Under the pieces are notes generated by a model that did no database searches, was not told the DNA's origin, and saw only the letters and a program-made list of their open reading frames with translations. Source: Lysobacterales bacterium (GTDB lineage Bacteria; Pseudomonadota; Gammaproteobacteria; Xanthomonadales; Ahniellaceae). From it: a DNA stretch of 64,000 nucleotides. The stretch is taken from assembly GCA_016182785.1 (NCBI GenBank), contig JACPFU010000014.1:124001-188000 (forward strand). Direction: 5' to 3'. Positions within the stretch are counted from its first letter, which is position 1; each line of letters opens with the position of its first letter. Both the position numbers and the translations under genes were made by a program. Shown piece after piece: positions 52,885 through 61,974 of this stretch.

Positions 52885-55626
52885 ATGAACGTTCTGAAAA
52901 ATCGTGTTCCAGCGGGCTTCTCCCTGATTGAGGTCATGGTCGCCGTGCTGGTTCTTTCCACCGGGCTGCTAGCGCTTGCCGCGTTGCAGGCTACGTTGAC
53001 GCGCAACAGCGCGGATGCGAAGTCGCGTTCCCAGGTCGTTGCGTACGTGGATAGCTCCATGGAAGCGCTGCGCTCCAGGCCGTTCAATCAGATCGGCTCA
53101 TCGCAGTTGACCGCATGGCTAACCGACTCGTCGCGCAAGACGGCATTGCAGAATGCGGCTGGGGTCACCTTGGGTACGCCAGTTGCGACTGTGACCCACT
53201 ATGTGGCACCGAGCGGGTCAACGAGTTTCTCGCCATGGACCGGATCCACCGCACCGTCAGAGGCATTGCCCCAGTACAAGCAGGTCAGGATCTCGATTCC
53301 CTATACGGACTCCATGGGACAGACTCGGACGTTCGCGCAGACCGACATCGTCAGCCCATTGTCCATTCGGGCGGACTCGACCTTGGTCGATACGCCTCCG
53401 AGCGGGTCGACTCAGCCCAGCCCCACGGTGATTCAAGCCACGCCCAGTCAGCCCGGCCTGATCCCGATCGCAGTGGGTGACAACCAGAACACGGCGGCTA
53501 CGAATCCCAAGCCAGTTCTGGTGGCGGGAGAGAGCGTTCTGGCGACCCGCTTCGACGTGTTGACCTACCAGAATGAGAATTCGAGCGATGCCCGCGTGCA
53601 GCGCAAGGTCGATACGCTGATGGTGCAGTGCACGTGCCAGTTCGGCTCGGCCCCGAGTTCCGTGAACGAGGTGCTCAAGACGCGGTTCCGACCCACTTTC
53701 TGGACCGGCAACCAGTATTCCTCGCCGAAGACGACCACGGAAGCAGGGGTCGCTCCAGTTCAGACTTGGGAAGTTCCGTCTACGAGTCGACCGAACCAGG
53801 ATCCTGCGCAGTCGCCCTATTGCCTGGATTGCTGCCGCGATCATCAGGACGGTACTGGCGCCGTAGAGAAGTTCTCGCCGACGATGTCCTCGCATGGCCA
53901 CTTCCGCCGCGACAATACCGGAACGCTGCAACTCGTCTCGTCGGGCCAATACGAAGAGGCTTGCCGCCTGATTCGTGTGGATGGCGTCTACCATGTCGCC
54001 AGCGACATGAACATGTTGCACATGAATCTGCTTGAGACGAAGGACGACGCGAGAAGCTACCTTCCGAGCAGTACCGGAACGAGCAATTACCAGCATTTCG
54101 TGCTGTCTTACTTGAGCGACCAGACCTCGCCATTGAGCACGATCAACTCTTCCCAGGTGGACGGCGCGGCGCTGGAGACTGTCAATTCGCTGAATCGGCC
54201 CGCTTTGCTGAGCATGCTCCGGACGGCAACCGAGAAGAGGTATCTGCATAACCGCGGGTTGTATCTGGACTACATTGAGGAGGACGCACTGACCTTCCTT
54301 ACGGAGAAGCTGGCGGCTTGCGGCGATGTGGACTGTCTCTTGCCATACATTCCGTTCGTCTCCATCAACACGACCGAAATTTCGCGCTGGTCGACGTCCA
54401 GCAGCACGTTGATCGTCGACAACAGTTCCGGTTACGTGGGGCAGACTGCAGATGAGCCCGCTCGCGGTCGACTGACTCCAGGCGCCGGTGCTGCAGATGG
54501 GCAGCGGATCAACACCGCGGTGACGATGCACGAGTCGAATCCGGGCTTGGTTGCGTCCGTGGCGATCAATGCGAACCGTACTGGCCAGAAGGCTGACCAG
54601 CAAGCGGTGCTCTATGGAACAGCGGTTGACACCGATAGCGACGGGTTGTCCGACGCGACTGAAGCTGACCTTGGCACAGATCCAAACAACCCGGATACAG
54701 ATGGCGACGGGTTGCGCGACGGTGCCGAAGTCAATCCGACTGCGCCGACACCAGCCACTGACCCGCTGCGTGCGGACACCGACGGAGACGGAGTCAACGA
54801 TGGCACCGAACTCACCAATGGCACCGATCCGACGCGTGTCGATACCGACGGAGACGGTGTGAATGACGGCACCGACAACTGCCCGCTGAACCCGAATCCG
54901 GACCAGTTGGATTCTGATGGGGATGGCATGGGCGACGTCTGCGATATGCCTGGAGATCGCGACAACGATGGTGTTCGGGACAACGACGATAACTGCCCGG
55001 AAGTCGCCAATCCGGATCAGAACGACACTGACCTCGATGGCATCGGTGATGCATGCGATCCTGCGGGATCGGTGAGCTTCACCGTGACGGTCACTGGCAT
55101 CGGAACGGTCAGCGCTTCCGCGCCGCCGACCGTGGACTGGATCGTGGGCAGTGGAAACACTCGCGCCTGCACGCCGGTCAATGCGCCGAGCGGCACCAGT
55201 GTGGCGTACTGGACGTGCCAGGCGTTCCCGACCTATGGCAACGACATCCGGTTGGTGGTCGGGAAGTACTCCGGCAAGGATGCGTCGACTCCAGCTCCGA
55301 TCAGCGTCACGAACTCGGCGGTCTGTCCGAACATCACCGGCAACAAGACCAGCAGCCGGAAGTACTGCCAGAGCTTTGCGTTGGGTACTGTCGCGCTGGA
55401 CAACCAGATCGTGGTTCCGAACCCGTTCGGCGCTCCCGCAAATGACCGCACGCAAGGCGAGACGACAACGATCAGCATTCCGCAGCTGTCCGCAACGCTG
55501 CCGCATGCGGTCACTGTCAGTTTCGTTCAGCAGGGGGCGGTACAGGCTGGTGACGTGCTTGGAGCCTACCTCTCCACTCCGGTTTGCCCAACGTCCGGAA
55601 ATGGCGTCTCGTTCGTTTGCCCCTGA
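52885..55626 (+). CDS. pilV: Giant PilV-like minor pilin with thrombospondin type 3 repeats
   Basis: A 913-residue protein, about five times a normal PilV. The N-terminal 70 residues are PilV-like ([27 protein letters not shown], with Glu5). Residues 80-580 are an unassigned region with Cys clusters (CTCQFG near 253; CLDCCRDH near 313). From about 585 to 730 come thrombospondin type 3 / EF-like calcium repeats of the D-x-D-x-D-G type: [27 protein letters not shown] (twice), [25 protein letters not shown]. The final 180 residues form a beta-rich domain. Good Shine-Dalgarno GCAGGAGA. Likely a calcium-stiffened tip adhesin. Confidence 0.75.
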   Translation: MNVLKNRVPAGFSLIEVMVAVLVLSTGLLALAALQATLTRNSADAKSRSQVVAYVDSSMEALRSRPFNQIGSSQLTAWLTDSSRKTALQNAAGVTLGTPVATVTHYVAPSGSTSFSPWTGSTAPSEALPQYKQVRISIPYTDSMGQTRTFAQTDIVSPLSIRADSTLVDTPPSGSTQPSPTVIQATPSQPGLIPIAVGDNQNTAATNPKPVLVAGESVLATRFDVLTYQNENSSDARVQRKVDTLMVQCTCQFGSAPSSVNEVLKTRFRPTFWTGNQYSSPKTTTEAGVAPVQTWEVPSTSRPNQDPAQSPYCLDCCRDHQDGTGAVEKFSPTMSSHGHFRRDNTGTLQLVSSGQYEEACRLIRVDGVYHVASDMNMLHMNLLETKDDARSYLPSSTGTSNYQHFVLSYLSDQTSPLSTINSSQVDGAALETVNSLNRPALLSMLRTATEKRYLHNRGLYLDYIEEDALTFLTEKLAACGDVDCLLPYIPFVSINTTEISRWSTSSSTLIVDNSSGYVGQTADEPARGRLTPGAGAADGQRINTAVTMHESNPGLVASVAINANRTGQKADQQAVLYGTAVDTDSDGLSDATEADLGTDPNNPDTDGDGLRDGAEVNPTAPTPATDPLRADTDGDGVNDGTELTNGTDPTRVDTDGDGVNDGTDNCPLNPNPDQLDSDGDGMGDVCDMPGDRDNDGVRDNDDNCPEVANPDQNDTDLDGIGDACDPAGSVSFTVTVTGIGTVSASAPPTVDWIVGSGNTRACTPVNAPSGTSVAYWTCQAFPTYGNDIRLVVGKYSGKDASTPAPISVTNSAVCPNITGNKTSSRKYCQSFALGTVALDNQIVVPNPFGAPANDRTQGETTTISIPQLSATLPHAVTVSFVQQGAVQAGDVLGAYLSTPVCPTSGNGVSFVCP

Positions 55627-55662
55627 AGCCTGGGAGTCAATGAAGACGTAGCGCCCCAAGAT

Positions 55663-55691
55663 GCGCCCTCGTGGAATCACCGCGAGGGCGC
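55663..55691 (+). terminator. Hairpin after the minor pilin operon
   Basis: A perfect 9-bp inverted repeat, GCGCCCTCG/CGAGGGCGC, with an 11-nt loop, 37 nt after pilV. No U-tract follows, so it may be Rho-assisted or only protective. Confidence 0.45.
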
Positions 55692-55765
55692 TGCTTCGCA
55701 GGTCTTGATAGGCCCTTCGGCACGGCGCCGAGCAGGCCCGAAAAAACAAAACCCCCGCGTCTCGC

Positions 55766-55822
55766 TGTTCCGGGACAGGATATCCGGGGGGACGGCGACA
55801 CGATAATTCCGGGGAATAGCGA
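55766..55822. repeat. Candidate end of the Mu-like element with TTCCGGG boxes
   Basis: From TGTTCCGGGACAGG (55766) rightward there are repeated TCCGGG boxes (about 55769, 55783 and 55808), two of them in a longer GATA-T-CCGGGG-A-GCGA context. The 5' TG dinucleotide and clustered transposase-type sites fit the end of a Mu-type element. The last phage gene ends at 55897, just inside. Not proven. Confidence 0.3.
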
Positions 55823-55896
55823 TCTTCATGGGGAAGAATCGGGAAGCCGAGAATAAGACACTTCCGCGCTGCGGAAGGCGCGGCGGACCGGCCAGG

Positions 55897-56163
55897 TCAG
55901 CGATCGTCAGGCTCGAACCGGATGCAGGCTGGCGACCGAGCGCGGATGTCCGACGCCGTGCCACCGGTCCAGCGTCCGCGGTTGAGTTGGCACTTCAGGT
56001 AGCGGCCGGCGACGCCCGGCTTCCGCACACAATGGCGGCACTTGCCGCAGGTCAGGTCCGCCGGGCCGGAGCCAGGTTGCGCGGCGTAGCCGTTCGGCCG
56101 GGTCGGCTGGCGGCCGGCCTGCGGAGGTTCTGGCTGCGGGCCGAATAGGCCGTCCACGATCAC
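55897..56163 (-). CDS. Small Cys-cluster phage protein
   Basis: An 88-residue protein starting at a GTG that overlaps the mor stop (GTGA), with GGAGGAA upstream. Cysteines in CGKCRHCVRK, YLKCQLN and SPACIRF, with TGGTASDIRA between, form a four-to-five Cys zinc-binding-like set seen in small phage proteins of unknown function. Last gene of the leftward module. Confidence 0.65.
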   Translation of the reverse strand: MIVDGLFGPQPEPPQAGRQPTRPNGYAAQPGSGPADLTCGKCRHCVRKPGVAGRYLKCQLNRGRWTGGTASDIRARSPACIRFEPDDR

Positions 56164-56555
56164 GGCGCTTCCTCCGGCGGCATCGCACCAGGTGCGGTAA
56201 ACATGTCGGTCTGGCGCGCTTCGCGTTCGGCCTTCTCGATTGCGCGAACGCGGCGGCAGATGCGCAGGATGCTGACGTAGCTCAGTTCGTACTTCTTGAT
56301 CAGGGACTCGACGTTCCGGCCGGCGGCGCGGTTGTACTCGGCGTAGATCTCGCGATCGCGCTGGGAGGCCTTGAAGGCCATGCACAGCGGCATGTAGAGG
56401 CTCTGGCCGGCGTATTCCTGCGAGATCTCAAGGGCGATCTCGATACCGAGTTCGTCGGCACGCTCGGACGCGACGCCGAGCCGGTCCACCAAGGTCGTGG
56501 ATGCGATGCGGGACCAATCGCGAATCATTTCGGGGATGAGATCGGCGTCTTTCAT
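56160..56555 (-). CDS. mor: Mor-like middle/late transcription activator
   Basis: A 131-residue protein. The pattern ELGIEIALEISQEYAGQSLYMPL followed by AFKASQRDREIYAEYN and the C-terminal HTH (VESLIKKYELSYVSILRICRRVR) match the Mu Mor/C family, in which the dimerisation domain precedes the HTH. It activates the next transcription stage of the phage. In this window no promoter or late gene for it to act on is visible. Confidence 0.85.
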   Translation of the reverse strand: MKDADLIPEMIRDWSRIASTTLVDRLGVASERADELGIEIALEISQEYAGQSLYMPLCMAFKASQRDREIYAEYNRAAGRNVESLIKKYELSYVSILRICRRVRAIEKAEREARQTDMFTAPGAMPPEEAP

Positions 56556-56567
56556 GGCGTGGCGGCC

Positions 56568-57044
56568 TTATCGGAATTCGACGCCGGTGCGGCGGCACCA
56601 GCGCTTCAGCTGTTCAATCACGCGCTGCGCAGCCAAAGGCGGCAACAGCTCCGGTGCGTCGTAGCCGACGCCGTCCGGGTTCCACTTCTCGCTCTGGCGG
56701 CGCACGAACGCGCGCAGCGCCTTGTCGCTGGCGTCGCGCACCTGGCCGGCGTCGGCCAGCTTCGACCAGAGCAGCTTGACCAGGGCGAGCTGCGTGCCGG
56801 CGTCGGCCTGGGCGGTGCGGGCGCGCTTCTGGACGGGCTGCCAGCCGCAGGCGCGCAGGTGTCGCAGGACCGCCGCACGGCCAGCGTGGTCGAGCTCGCC
56901 AGCCGAATCGACGCGAACGACCGTCTGGAGCATCGCGCGATAGGCCGAGTCGTCCGGTCCGTCGATCAACTTCAGGGCGGCAGCGGCCATGTGGATCTGC
57001 GCGAGATCGGCCTTGCGCTGCGCGGCGGCCGGGCGCGGCGTCAT
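56568..57044 (-). CDS. gemA: GemA/gp16-like regulatory protein
   Basis: A 158-residue protein of the Mu gp16/GemA family (DUF1018): KADLAQIHMAAAALKL near 11, DDSAYRAMLQTVVRVDSAGEL near 31, and LLWSKLADAGQVRDASDKALRAFVRRQ near 90. In Mu it modulates host gene expression and DNA topology. Lies 12 nt upstream of mor. Confidence 0.83.
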   Translation of the reverse strand: MTPRPAAAQRKADLAQIHMAAAALKLIDGPDDSAYRAMLQTVVRVDSAGELDHAGRAAVLRHLRACGWQPVQKRARTAQADAGTQLALVKLLWSKLADAGQVRDASDKALRAFVRRQSEKWNPDGVGYDAPELLPPLAAQRVIEQLKRWCRRTGVEFR

Positions 57045-57316
57045 CGAATCGGGCTCGACAGGGCGGCTCGAAACGGCCGGCGCTCCAGCTCGCGACCTTG
57101 CGGTTCGCGTGGCTTCTCCGTCGACGGAAAGAAAGTCGACTCGACACCGTCGACGTGGGTCATGAACGCAACCTCGACCTTCGCCGAATTGATAATGGTC
57201 TGAGCGACCTCGGCAATGGTTCGCGCCCGGTCCAGTTCCATCGGTTTGTCGGTGTCCTGCAACGCTTCCAGCGTCGCGAACAGGTGGTTTCTGAGGTCAT
57301 CGATCTTGTTCTTCAT
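57041..57316 (-). CDS. Conserved Mu-like phage protein of unknown function
   Basis: A 91-residue protein (KIDDLRNHLFATLEALQDTDKPMELDRARTIAEVAQTIINSAKVEV), of a short helical type found just before gemA in B3-like phages. Overlaps the HNH gene by 20 nt and gemA by 4. Confidence 0.65.
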   Translation of the reverse strand: MKNKIDDLRNHLFATLEALQDTDKPMELDRARTIAEVAQTIINSAKVEVAFMTHVDGVESTFFPSTEKPREPQGRELERRPFRAALSSPIR

Positions 57317-58127
57317 GCTGGCGGCTCCGCTTGTTGATCTGTCGAACGAGGCGCCCGCGCAGCCGGCAGACGTCGGCCAGCTCGGGCGGTAGGTTGTGGA
57401 TCGTGTTTCGACGCATCAGCTCGGCGCGGGTCACAAGTTCGATCGCATCGAGCGTGATTTGGGCTTCTTCTGTCGTGACTCGACCTGGTCGGAAAACGAC
57501 GACGTGACCAGCTGGTACCGGACCGTTCGTGGCTTCCCACACCAGGCGGTGCACACCAGTCCAGCGTCGAGCTGGAACGATGCTCTGATCGTCCGTGACC
57601 TTGCGTTCCAGGTAGCCATCGGCGCAGATGCGCACGGTGCCGATCGGGAGATAGTTGCGAGACTCGCTCGCCGGACGGCCCGACTTGAACTGAGTTTCGG
57701 ACATGCGCCCTGGCGACCAGCCTGGTCGACGCACGCCCTTGTTGTGCGGTACGAGCCCTTTTTGAAACCGCGTAGCGATCATGGCGGGCGTCTGATGGGC
57801 CCGATTGATTCGACGGCTTCGGTCGCTCGCCAGGAACGCTGCCGACTTCTTCAGGCCGAGGCGGTGCGCGGCGTTATAGATGGTCGGGAGCGACACGCCC
57901 ATCGCGGTCGCGAGGTCTGCTGTTAGCTGGTCCGGATACTCTGCGCGAATGCGCGCGAGCTGCTCCGGCGTCAGCTTTTCGCGAGGCTTGTGCCAGCCCA
58001 ACTCCCGAGATCGCCGAGCAATCGATCTGCGGTCACGCCCCAGCTCGCGACCGATTGCCGAGAACGATCGAGCGGCAGCAATGCCGTCGCGGATGACGCG
58101 CATTTCGTCGGGCGTGTATCGGCTCAC
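57297..58127 (-). CDS. HNH endonuclease-like phage protein
   Basis: A 276-residue protein. Residues 1-90 are an HTH-like region with two repeats (FSAIGRELGRDRRSIARRSREL and ADLATAMGVSLPTIYNAAHRL). The second half has FQKGLVPHNKGVRRPGWSPGRMSETQFKSG, DGYLERKV and the HNH-type core VHRLVWEATNGPVPAGHVVVFRPG, ending RAELMRRNTIHNLPPEL. It may nick DNA, or be a regulator that kept the HNH fold. Sits between gam and gemA, unlike in Mu itself. Confidence 0.75.
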   Translation of the reverse strand: MSRYTPDEMRVIRDGIAAARSFSAIGRELGRDRRSIARRSRELGWHKPREKLTPEQLARIRAEYPDQLTADLATAMGVSLPTIYNAAHRLGLKKSAAFLASDRSRRINRAHQTPAMIATRFQKGLVPHNKGVRRPGWSPGRMSETQFKSGRPASESRNYLPIGTVRICADGYLERKVTDDQSIVPARRWTGVHRLVWEATNGPVPAGHVVVFRPGRVTTEEAQITLDAIELVTRAELMRRNTIHNLPPELADVCRLRGRLVRQINKRSRQHEEQDR

Positions 58128-58318
58128 GACGCGTGCTCCAGCCGTTCCATCTGTTCGTATGCCACGACGACTGCGATGTCCTCGGCGGCAGCGATGTCTC
58201 GCAGCACGACCTCAGATGACTTGTGATCGGTCACTTCCCAGACGAAGCCGTGACGATCGACTCCGGGAACGAGTTCACGGACCAACATGCAGTAGCGTCG
58301 GCGGCGCGCCTTCTTCAC
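58124..58318 (-). CDS. Small phage protein of unknown function
   Basis: A 64-residue protein with a GTG start overlapping the gam stop. Basic N-terminus (KKARRRRYC); no motif I recognise. Confidence 0.5.
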   Translation of the reverse strand: MKKARRRRYCMLVRELVPGVDRHGFVWEVTDHKSSEVVLRDIAAAEDIAVVVAYEQMERLEHAS

Positions 58319-58845
58319 GGCGCGACCTCCTCCAACTCGGTCGCAAACGGCACGATGACGAAGTCCTCACCCTGATTGATCGTGATGCCTTTCACGTGCT
58401 CGACTGCGGCCTGGTCGGCCAGGATGGCTTCCTTGTCCACCTCTTCCTTGGTGCGGATGAAGCGGTCGAGGCCGAGTTCGCGCAGCGCTTTCAGCACCGC
58501 CGTCATCGCGCGAATGCCGACCGACGGCGGGCGCGTGCGCCATCGCAGTTCGCCGTTGCCGAGGCGCACGGTCTTGGTGCGGCCGTCCTTGGTCAGCTCG
58601 GCGCGGTTGGCTTCGGCCCACACCTGAACGCCGTGCGAGAGCGTCTTGATTGCTTCTGCGGCTGGCTTCGCCTGGTCCTCGAACTCGGACCTGGCAGCCG
58701 ATAGCCTGTCGTTCATCGCCGTCTGGATGGTTTCGCGCTCGCGTTGCAGGCGACCGATCTCGGCGATCGCCTCATCGACTTCTTGCCGGTTCTTCGGCAC
58801 ATAGGGCGCGGCTTCGGTCTTGATTCGGGCATTGCGGCTGGACAT
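58315..58845 (-). CDS. gam: Gam-like host-nuclease inhibitor
   Basis: A 176-residue Mu Gam-family protein. It has a long N-terminal helix (EVDEAIAEIGRLQRERETIQTAMNDRL), a beta region (DGRTKTVRLGNGELRWRTRPPSV) and the C-terminal INQGEDFVIVPFATELEEV. Gam is a Ku-like dimer that binds DNA ends and blocks RecBCD. Confidence 0.9.
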   Translation of the reverse strand: MSSRNARIKTEAAPYVPKNRQEVDEAIAEIGRLQRERETIQTAMNDRLSAARSEFEDQAKPAAEAIKTLSHGVQVWAEANRAELTKDGRTKTVRLGNGELRWRTRPPSVGIRAMTAVLKALRELGLDRFIRTKEEVDKEAILADQAAVEHVKGITINQGEDFVIVPFATELEEVAP

Positions 58846-58856
58846 CGTGGTACTCC

Positions 58857-59201
58857 TCAGGTTGGCAAGTGCATCTGGCCCATCAGGTCGGGCACGGAGA
58901 CGCGTTTCATGGCGGACACCTGCTTCAGCGAGCGCATGGCGCGGCTGGTCAGGAATTCGCAGGTGAGCTGCAACTCGTCCGCGTTGGCGGCGATGAAGTA
59001 GCCCGTCTTCGGGTGCGCGCAGACGTGATGGCCGGCTTCGCGCAGCTGCTCGACGACCAGGCGCAGGTCGCGCTCGCGGCAGACGCGGCCGCCGGCGATC
59101 TGATTGACTTCGTCGACCAGCTTCGTGGCCGTGACACCGTTGCGTGCGCCGATGTGGTCGCGCAGCGCGACCAGCAGCAGATCTGTGGTGAGCCTAGACA
59201 T
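58857..59201 (-). CDS. Phage protein with winged-helix-like pattern, unknown function
   Basis: A 114-residue protein. VTATKLVDEVNQIAGGRVCRERDLRLVVEQLREAGHHVCAHPKTGYFIA has the helix-helix-wing layout of a small DNA-binding domain. A GGAGAAAT site precedes the ATG. Overlaps the upstream gene by 8 nt. Confidence 0.6.
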   Translation of the reverse strand: MSRLTTDLLLVALRDHIGARNGVTATKLVDEVNQIAGGRVCRERDLRLVVEQLREAGHHVCAHPKTGYFIAANADELQLTCEFLTSRAMRSLKQVSAMKRVSVPDLMGQMHLPT

Positions 59202-59538
59202 CGATTTCTCCTACTGTCAGCCGAGCGGAACCGAGGCGGCGGGCGCGGGCGCGGCGTTCGGCGACTTCGCGCGCGCGCTGCATCAGGTGGTAGGTCGAGG
59301 CCCGGCTCATGCCGTCGAAACGGCTTGAAATGGCGCGCCAGTTGTGCGCGTCGAGCAGCTTCTCGGCCAGGACGATTTCAGCGCGCTCCATCACGACTGC
59401 ATGCCGTGTGCGACGGGCTTGCTCGCAGCGGCGCAGTGCTGCCCGCTCATGGCCGTGATCAAGCACCGGGAGCAGCCGCGTGCCGGGCGGGAAACCCCAG
59501 CCGAGCGGGATGACGGCGTCGCGCGCGATCGCGTTCAC
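59194..59538 (-). CDS. Phage protein of unknown function
   Basis: A 114-residue protein. The C-terminal part (DAHNWRAISSRFDGMSRASTYHLMQRAREVAERRARARRL) could be an HTH with a basic tail. No family recognised. Confidence 0.55.
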   Translation of the reverse strand: MNAIARDAVIPLGWGFPPGTRLLPVLDHGHERAALRRCEQARRTRHAVVMERAEIVLAEKLLDAHNWRAISSRFDGMSRASTYHLMQRAREVAERRARARRLGSARLTVGEIDV

Positions 59539-60164
59539 GCATCCCTCCGGTGTTGCTCGGCCAGGCGCTGCACTGCAAGTTCGGAAAGCCCTTCCGCACG
59601 CAGCGCCGAAAGTGCTGCAGCCTCGTCGATCAGGCCCAGGCTCAAGTCCGCGCCGACGCGATTGATGCGCTCGCTGCGCGCGATGTCCGCGCGACGCGGG
59701 CCGGCATCAGGCCCGTTGGAGCCGGCGGCGCGGTGCTGACCTTTGCGACGCCCTTCTTCGAGATCGGCCTCGGCCTTCGCTGCGCTCTTTTCGGCGAGGC
59801 TCGCAACGATCTCCAGGAGATAGCCGTGGCTCTTGAGCGGCAGCGTCAGCTTGTTGCCGTTGCGCAGCTCGACCATCTGCTCGAGGCCGGCTTGCCACAC
59901 TGCGAGCGGCGCTGCGCGGTCCATGCCGCCACGCGTCACCATCGCGCTGTCGATCATCGGCTTCAGCTCAGCCAGCAGCTTCTGCAGTCGGTCAAACGAC
60001 AGCGCGCGATTCGGCGACCGAAACATGGCCAGGTAGTCGACCAGCGGCCGCGAAATAGCGCTGGGCATCGCCAGGGCAGCAGCGATCATCGAGCGCGCGG
60101 CGTCGGCGCCGAGGAAGGCGTCGAGCGAGTTTTCGGCATGGCAAGCTGGGCAACGGAGTTTCAC
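59535..60164 (-). CDS. Phage protein with N-terminal zinc-finger-like motif
   Basis: A 209-residue protein. Its true start is a GTG at 60164, which overlaps the upstream gene's stop (GTGA) and has GGAGGG before it; longer frames upstream are not supported. The N-terminus KLRCPACHAENSLDAFLG begins with C-x2-C; the paired residues for a full finger are not obvious. Helices follow (ARSMIAAALAMPSAISRPLVDYLAMF). The C-terminus is charged. Function unknown. Confidence 0.65.
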   Translation of the reverse strand: MKLRCPACHAENSLDAFLGADAARSMIAAALAMPSAISRPLVDYLAMFRSPNRALSFDRLQKLLAELKPMIDSAMVTRGGMDRAAPLAVWQAGLEQMVELRNGNKLTLPLKSHGYLLEIVASLAEKSAAKAEADLEEGRRKGQHRAAGSNGPDAGPRRADIARSERINRVGADLSLGLIDEAAALSALRAEGLSELAVQRLAEQHRRDA

Positions 60165-60424
60165 TTCATCGCCCTCCGCAGCCGGAGCGAAACCGGGCTG
60201 TCGTGCGACTGATGGTGCAGCGGCTCGAGCAGGTGCTCGCCGTGGAGTTGAAACTGCGGCAGCTCGCGCTCGATGCGGTCCTGCAGCGCAGCTGCCTTCG
60301 CGGCGTCGAGCTTGCGCGCCCGCATCGCCGGCGACAGATGCATGAACTGCTCGAACGTGCCGCCCTGCAGCCACGCGATGAACTCGTCGGCCCAGTAGTT
60401 GAGGTGCTCGTCGGAGACACGCAT
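60161..60424 (-). CDS. Small phage protein of unknown function
   Basis: An 87-residue protein (VSDEHLNYWADEFIAWLQGGTFEQFMHL). It begins 3 nt after the ATPase stop. No motif recognised. Confidence 0.55.
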   Translation of the reverse strand: MRVSDEHLNYWADEFIAWLQGGTFEQFMHLSPAMRARKLDAAKAAALQDRIERELPQFQLHGEHLLEPLHHQSHDSPVSLRLRRAMK

Positions 60425-60426
60425 GG

Positions 60427-61686
60427 TCAGACCTGCGCAATCAGCTTGGCGTCCACGCGTTCGAAGCCAAGCTCGGCGGCCTGGTTCATTGCGCGAATCA
60501 GCATGTTGTTGACGACCAGCGGATAGACGTTGGACTCGACGTCGTTGCTGTTGCGCCGCCGCTGCGTGAGCTTCTCGCGGATGGCGTCGTAGGCGTCGGG
60601 CGCCAGCACGGTGGTCGCGTCCACATTCACGCGGCGGAACTTCAGTGCCACGTAGTCCTCGAGGTGCCGGTCAATGGTCGGCAGGGTCGCGATCTCGCAG
60701 CGGCGGATGAACTCGCGCGCATCAAAGTTGCGACGCTCATCGAGTAGGTTGCGCAGTTCGGGCTGGCCGATCAGCACCACGCTCACCAGGCGCTTGAAGC
60801 CGTCCTCCATTTCCCAGAAGCGCTTCAGCAGCTTGATGATGAAGTTCGTGAGGTCATGCGCCTCTTCGAACATCAGCACGTGGCTGTTGCCCGCACGCGC
60901 GCTGGCCATCAGCAGGCGCTCGACCTGACGCGCCTTGGCTTCGAGCGACTGGCGCGGCGTTTCCGAACTCAGGTCGCCGATAATCGCGTCGCAGATGTGG
61001 CCGCTGCAGATCTTCGTCTTGTCGATCGTGCGCGGCTGGATCACGACGATGGGGTCGTCGTCGCGGCGGATGCGTTCTTGGAACGCTCGGCGTAGCACTG
61101 ACTTGCCAGCACCGCTCTCGCCGATCACGGCGACGATGCCGCCGTGTTTCGCCGCGTAGTACATCGACTCGCTCACGTACCGCTGGTCGGCAGTCATGAA
61201 CACGTCCTGCGGGCCTTGCACGTCGTCTTGGAAGGGATGGCGAACCAACTTGAATTGCGAACGGGCGGCGGGTGACAGCATTTCGGGCTCCGGAAGTTCG
61301 AGACGGGGTTCTTGTTGCGGCGTGGCTGCTTCGCGCAGCGCCTTCTTCGTAGGTGGTTTGTCGAGCGGGTTGCGCGGCGTGGGTGGCGTGTCGTCCTGCT
61401 CGTGCAGCCACACATGTTCCAGCTCAGCCTCGGGCACGCCGTGTTCGCGCAGGAAGGCCTCGGTTGTGGCGCGCACGTCGGCGTCGCGCATCACTGCCGG
61501 CATCCAGCCGCGCAGCAACAGCAGAGACATGTCGGCCGGAGAAATCGGCTGGCCGACCATCCGGCCCGACTGGCGCAGCAGCCGCACGCGCAGGTGCGCG
61601 AACTGGATGTCGTGCTTGACCAGCACACCGCGCAGGCGAAGCGGGTTGGCGCTGCGCGTGGAGGCGACCGGCCGGCCGGCGTTCAT
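60427..61686 (-). CDS. AAA ATPase, Mu B / TnsC-like transposition protein
   Basis: A 419-residue ATPase. Residues 1-125 are a variable N-terminal region. Walker A is GESGAGKS near 188, Walker B VLMFEEAHD near 269, and sensor-type VVLIGQPELRN near 305. The ExeA/TniB/TnsC-type layout differs from the Mu B of phage Mu. It binds target DNA and activates the transposase. The stop is followed at once by the next gene. Confidence 0.85.
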   Translation of the reverse strand: MNAGRPVASTRSANPLRLRGVLVKHDIQFAHLRVRLLRQSGRMVGQPISPADMSLLLLRGWMPAVMRDADVRATTEAFLREHGVPEAELEHVWLHEQDDTPPTPRNPLDKPPTKKALREAATPQQEPRLELPEPEMLSPAARSQFKLVRHPFQDDVQGPQDVFMTADQRYVSESMYYAAKHGGIVAVIGESGAGKSVLRRAFQERIRRDDDPIVVIQPRTIDKTKICSGHICDAIIGDLSSETPRQSLEAKARQVERLLMASARAGNSHVLMFEEAHDLTNFIIKLLKRFWEMEDGFKRLVSVVLIGQPELRNLLDERRNFDAREFIRRCEIATLPTIDRHLEDYVALKFRRVNVDATTVLAPDAYDAIREKLTQRRRNSNDVESNVYPLVVNNMLIRAMNQAAELGFERVDAKLIAQV

Positions 61687-61970
61687 GGCCCCACCCGGTA
61701 GCGCGAAGCACCGACCTGCGTAAGCACTGTCACGGGAACGTTGCGGTCGTACTTCACGATGTGGCCCCGCATCACGCCCTGGTGCGCAGCCCGGTCATCG
61801 ACGTCGACGATCACGCACCAGCGGCTGCGCGCCTCGCCCACTTCGATGTTGCCGGTGCAGAGCGGCGCGAGGACAACGTGCAGATTGGAGGGAATGGCGA
61901 ACGTCGTGCCGAGCAATACGGTGCCGACGGTCGGAGAGGGAAGCTCGGCTTGGTGGGCGGCGGCGAGCAT
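61683..61970 (-). CDS. Small phage protein of unknown function
   Basis: A 95-residue protein whose C-terminal region is beta-rich (RSRWCVIVDVDDRAAHQGV). Overlaps the ATPase gene start by 4 nt. No family recognised. Confidence 0.5.
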   Translation of the reverse strand: MLAAAHQAELPSPTVGTVLLGTTFAIPSNLHVVLAPLCTGNIEVGEARSRWCVIVDVDDRAAHQGVMRGHIVKYDRNVPVTVLTQVGASRYRVGP

Positions 61971-61974
61971 GGCG

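Noticed and set aside
54635..55060. Tandem DNA repeat in pilV
   Set aside because: The periodicity comes from thrombospondin type 3 codons; it is protein-level, with diverged DNA copies, not a satellite or CRISPR.
53257..55749. 830-residue open frame on the minus strand
   Set aside because: Antisense to the PilV-like gene; no recognised domain, Arg/Ser-rich, and no ribosome-binding site.
55677..55964. 95-residue minus-strand frame, and a 106-residue plus-strand frame nearby
   Set aside because: They cross the candidate element end and the Cys-cluster gene; the minus frame has no ribosome-binding site or family pattern.
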